A stretch of DNA of 64,000 bases. Origin: Astragalus membranaceus. Its lineage: Eukaryota > Streptophyta > Magnoliopsida > Fabales > Fabaceae. The stretch is from the NCBI GenBank assembly GCA_039519185.1, contig CM076850.1, positions 160,624,462-160,688,461 of the forward strand, in the 5' to 3' direction. The position numbers were made by a program, and so were the translations under genes. The notes beneath the pieces were generated by a model. The model ran no database searches, had not been told where the DNA came from, and saw only the letters and a program-made list of their open reading frames with translations. Within the stretch, counting starts at the first letter, position 1. Every line of letters begins with the position of its first letter. Below are positions 62,736 to 64,000 of this stretch, piece by piece.

Positions 62736-64000
62736 CACTACTAGAAATCTCAGTATTACCTGCAGATTTTCCTGCGGAAATTTTCCGCAGGTATTTTCAG
62801 AGAATTTTCATGCCAATTTATATATATATGTAGAAAAGTTGCTGCGCAATTTGTTTTGCAGGTAGATTCGCAGGAAATTTTTGAGTTTCCTGCGAACTTT
62901 CCTCCTAACTGGAGTCCGCAGGAAAGTTTCTTTTATTTATTAGTTAAAAAATCTGAAAAGTTTTTTTTTTAAAATTTATTTTAAAAAAAAACTTGTAAAA
63001 TAAAATCTAAAACAGAAACGGGTGATTCAATTGATTAACGTGTTCGAACCTTCAAACCCTAAAACAGAGAAACCTAGCATCCATCGTCTCTCACACAAAT
63101 TATCAGAGAAATCATCGAACCCTAATTCTTCTTCTTTGTTCTTCTCACTCATCTTTCTTGTTCCTGTGCTCTACGATTTCCCTCCTCAACTTCCACCCTC
63201 ATTCATGCTCCACGATTTCCCTCCTCAGCCTCCACCTCGTTTCAAGATAGTAACGTTGTTGCTCTAGCTTCTCTCGTTGCTCTTCTAGTTTCCCTCTCTC
63301 TGGATTGCGCTGCGTTAGGATCTTTCTTCGATTTCTCCACCTATTTCCGTTTTGATTTGTCAACGATTTCTCTCTACTGCTACGTTGTTCTACACAAATT
63401 TGGTTCTTTCAGATTTCTCTCCTAATTTTAGAGTTTTATTATGCTTTTTTTTTTCTCTTTTGCGGATTTTGACCAATTGATTTAGGTTTTTCCTTTGATT
63501 TCCATTGATTCTCAATTTTGTTTTCTCTTTTGCCGTGTTTGTTTTTTCTTTTTCAGAGATTAGAGGTTTTGCCGAAACAAAGTGAAGAGGTGATAGCGGT
63601 GTGAAGAAGCGATCTGATTTGAACTATGTTCTGGTAGCGTTAGAGCTCATATAAGCTCAATATAGTTATATCTGATGCAAAGCTTTTCTCTAGTTAAAAT
63701 GGCAGTGATTTTGTTTGTGTTCCATTCATTTATAGTTTCTGATGTACATACATGTATTTATCCTATTTATACAAACCACATAGTGCCATATTAATGTGTG
63801 TAATTTCTGATGTACATACATGTATTTCCCTTACAGCTACTTCACCTGCTTTTAAAATTGGTAAGCATCTGCATCTCTTTGCTTTTGCATGTCCCTGCAG
63901 TAGTAGTTGTTTCATTGTCTTTGATATTTACAGGTGAAAAGAAAAATGATCCTTTGTTTCAGATCTTTTGTTAGATACTATTGTTGTTAGTGTTGTTGAA
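62736..64000 (+). mobile_element. Left end of another CACTA element (runs off the window)
   Basis: Begins CACTACTAGAAATC, a common CACTA terminus. Subterminal inverted motifs CCTGCGGAAA/TTTCCGCAGG lie at 62760-62930. The remaining ~1 kb is a T/C-rich leader-like sequence with AAACCCTA motifs, similar in character to the CACTA-2 leader. No gene was recognised in the part present. Confidence 0.7.

Overview
The window is repeat-dominated plant nuclear DNA. It has plant LTR retrotransposons with tRNA-iMet primer sites, En/Spm (CACTA) transposons, a plant L1-type LINE with an RNase H domain, and endogenous caulimovirid (pararetrovirus) copies. The host is a eudicot; a legume is possible but not proven. 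I see no intact host gene. Host coding sequence appears only as captured fragments inside transposons.

Layout. (1) 1-8508: a minus-strand Ty3/gypsy array, internal-LTR-internal-LTR, with near-identical 2.3-kb LTRs and decayed pol. (2) 8509-9072: the right end of one CACTA family, abutting (3) an old outer CACTA element, 'CACTA-1', whose genes are broken up by later insertions. Its TNP2 lies at 9073-10138 and 21495-21992. Its TNPA/Ulp1-type second gene is spread in exons over 22299-36546. (4) Inside CACTA-1 TNP2 sits a complete second CACTA, 'CACTA-2' (10139-21494), with a TAG target duplication, an intact 1061-codon TNP2, a decayed second gene, and exon-sized pieces of two host genes (triosephosphate isomerase and a ROP-interactor/ICR protein). 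(5) A very young 8,986-bp Ty1/copia element (24767-33752, TSD TTTGT) sits in an exon of the CACTA-1 second gene. (6) A ~1.8-kb insertion (34366-36155, TSD TATTC) in the next part of the same gene carries a fragment of the plant MraY homologue. (7) 36623-56030 holds three endogenous pararetrovirus units: A (+), B (-), C (+). A and C are near-identical copies of one genome type without a movement protein. B is a different type with movement protein and complete coat-protein region. All share the reverse-transcriptase half. The array ends in a (TA)n tract. (8) 56065-~62100: a decayed minus-strand LINE. (9) 62340-62654: the right end of another CACTA family, possibly the terminus of CACTA-1. (10) 62736-64000: the left end of a further CACTA element running off the window.

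The pieces form a nest. CACTA-1 is the oldest layer, and reading across each insertion at its target duplication recovers a continuous CACTA-1 gene. The points most worth following are the two-component pararetrovirus locus, the host exons carried by CACTA-2 and the 34.4-kb insertion, the Ulp1 protease domain in the CACTA-1 second gene, and an array of 16 identical 8-bp palindromes upstream of the copia TATA box.
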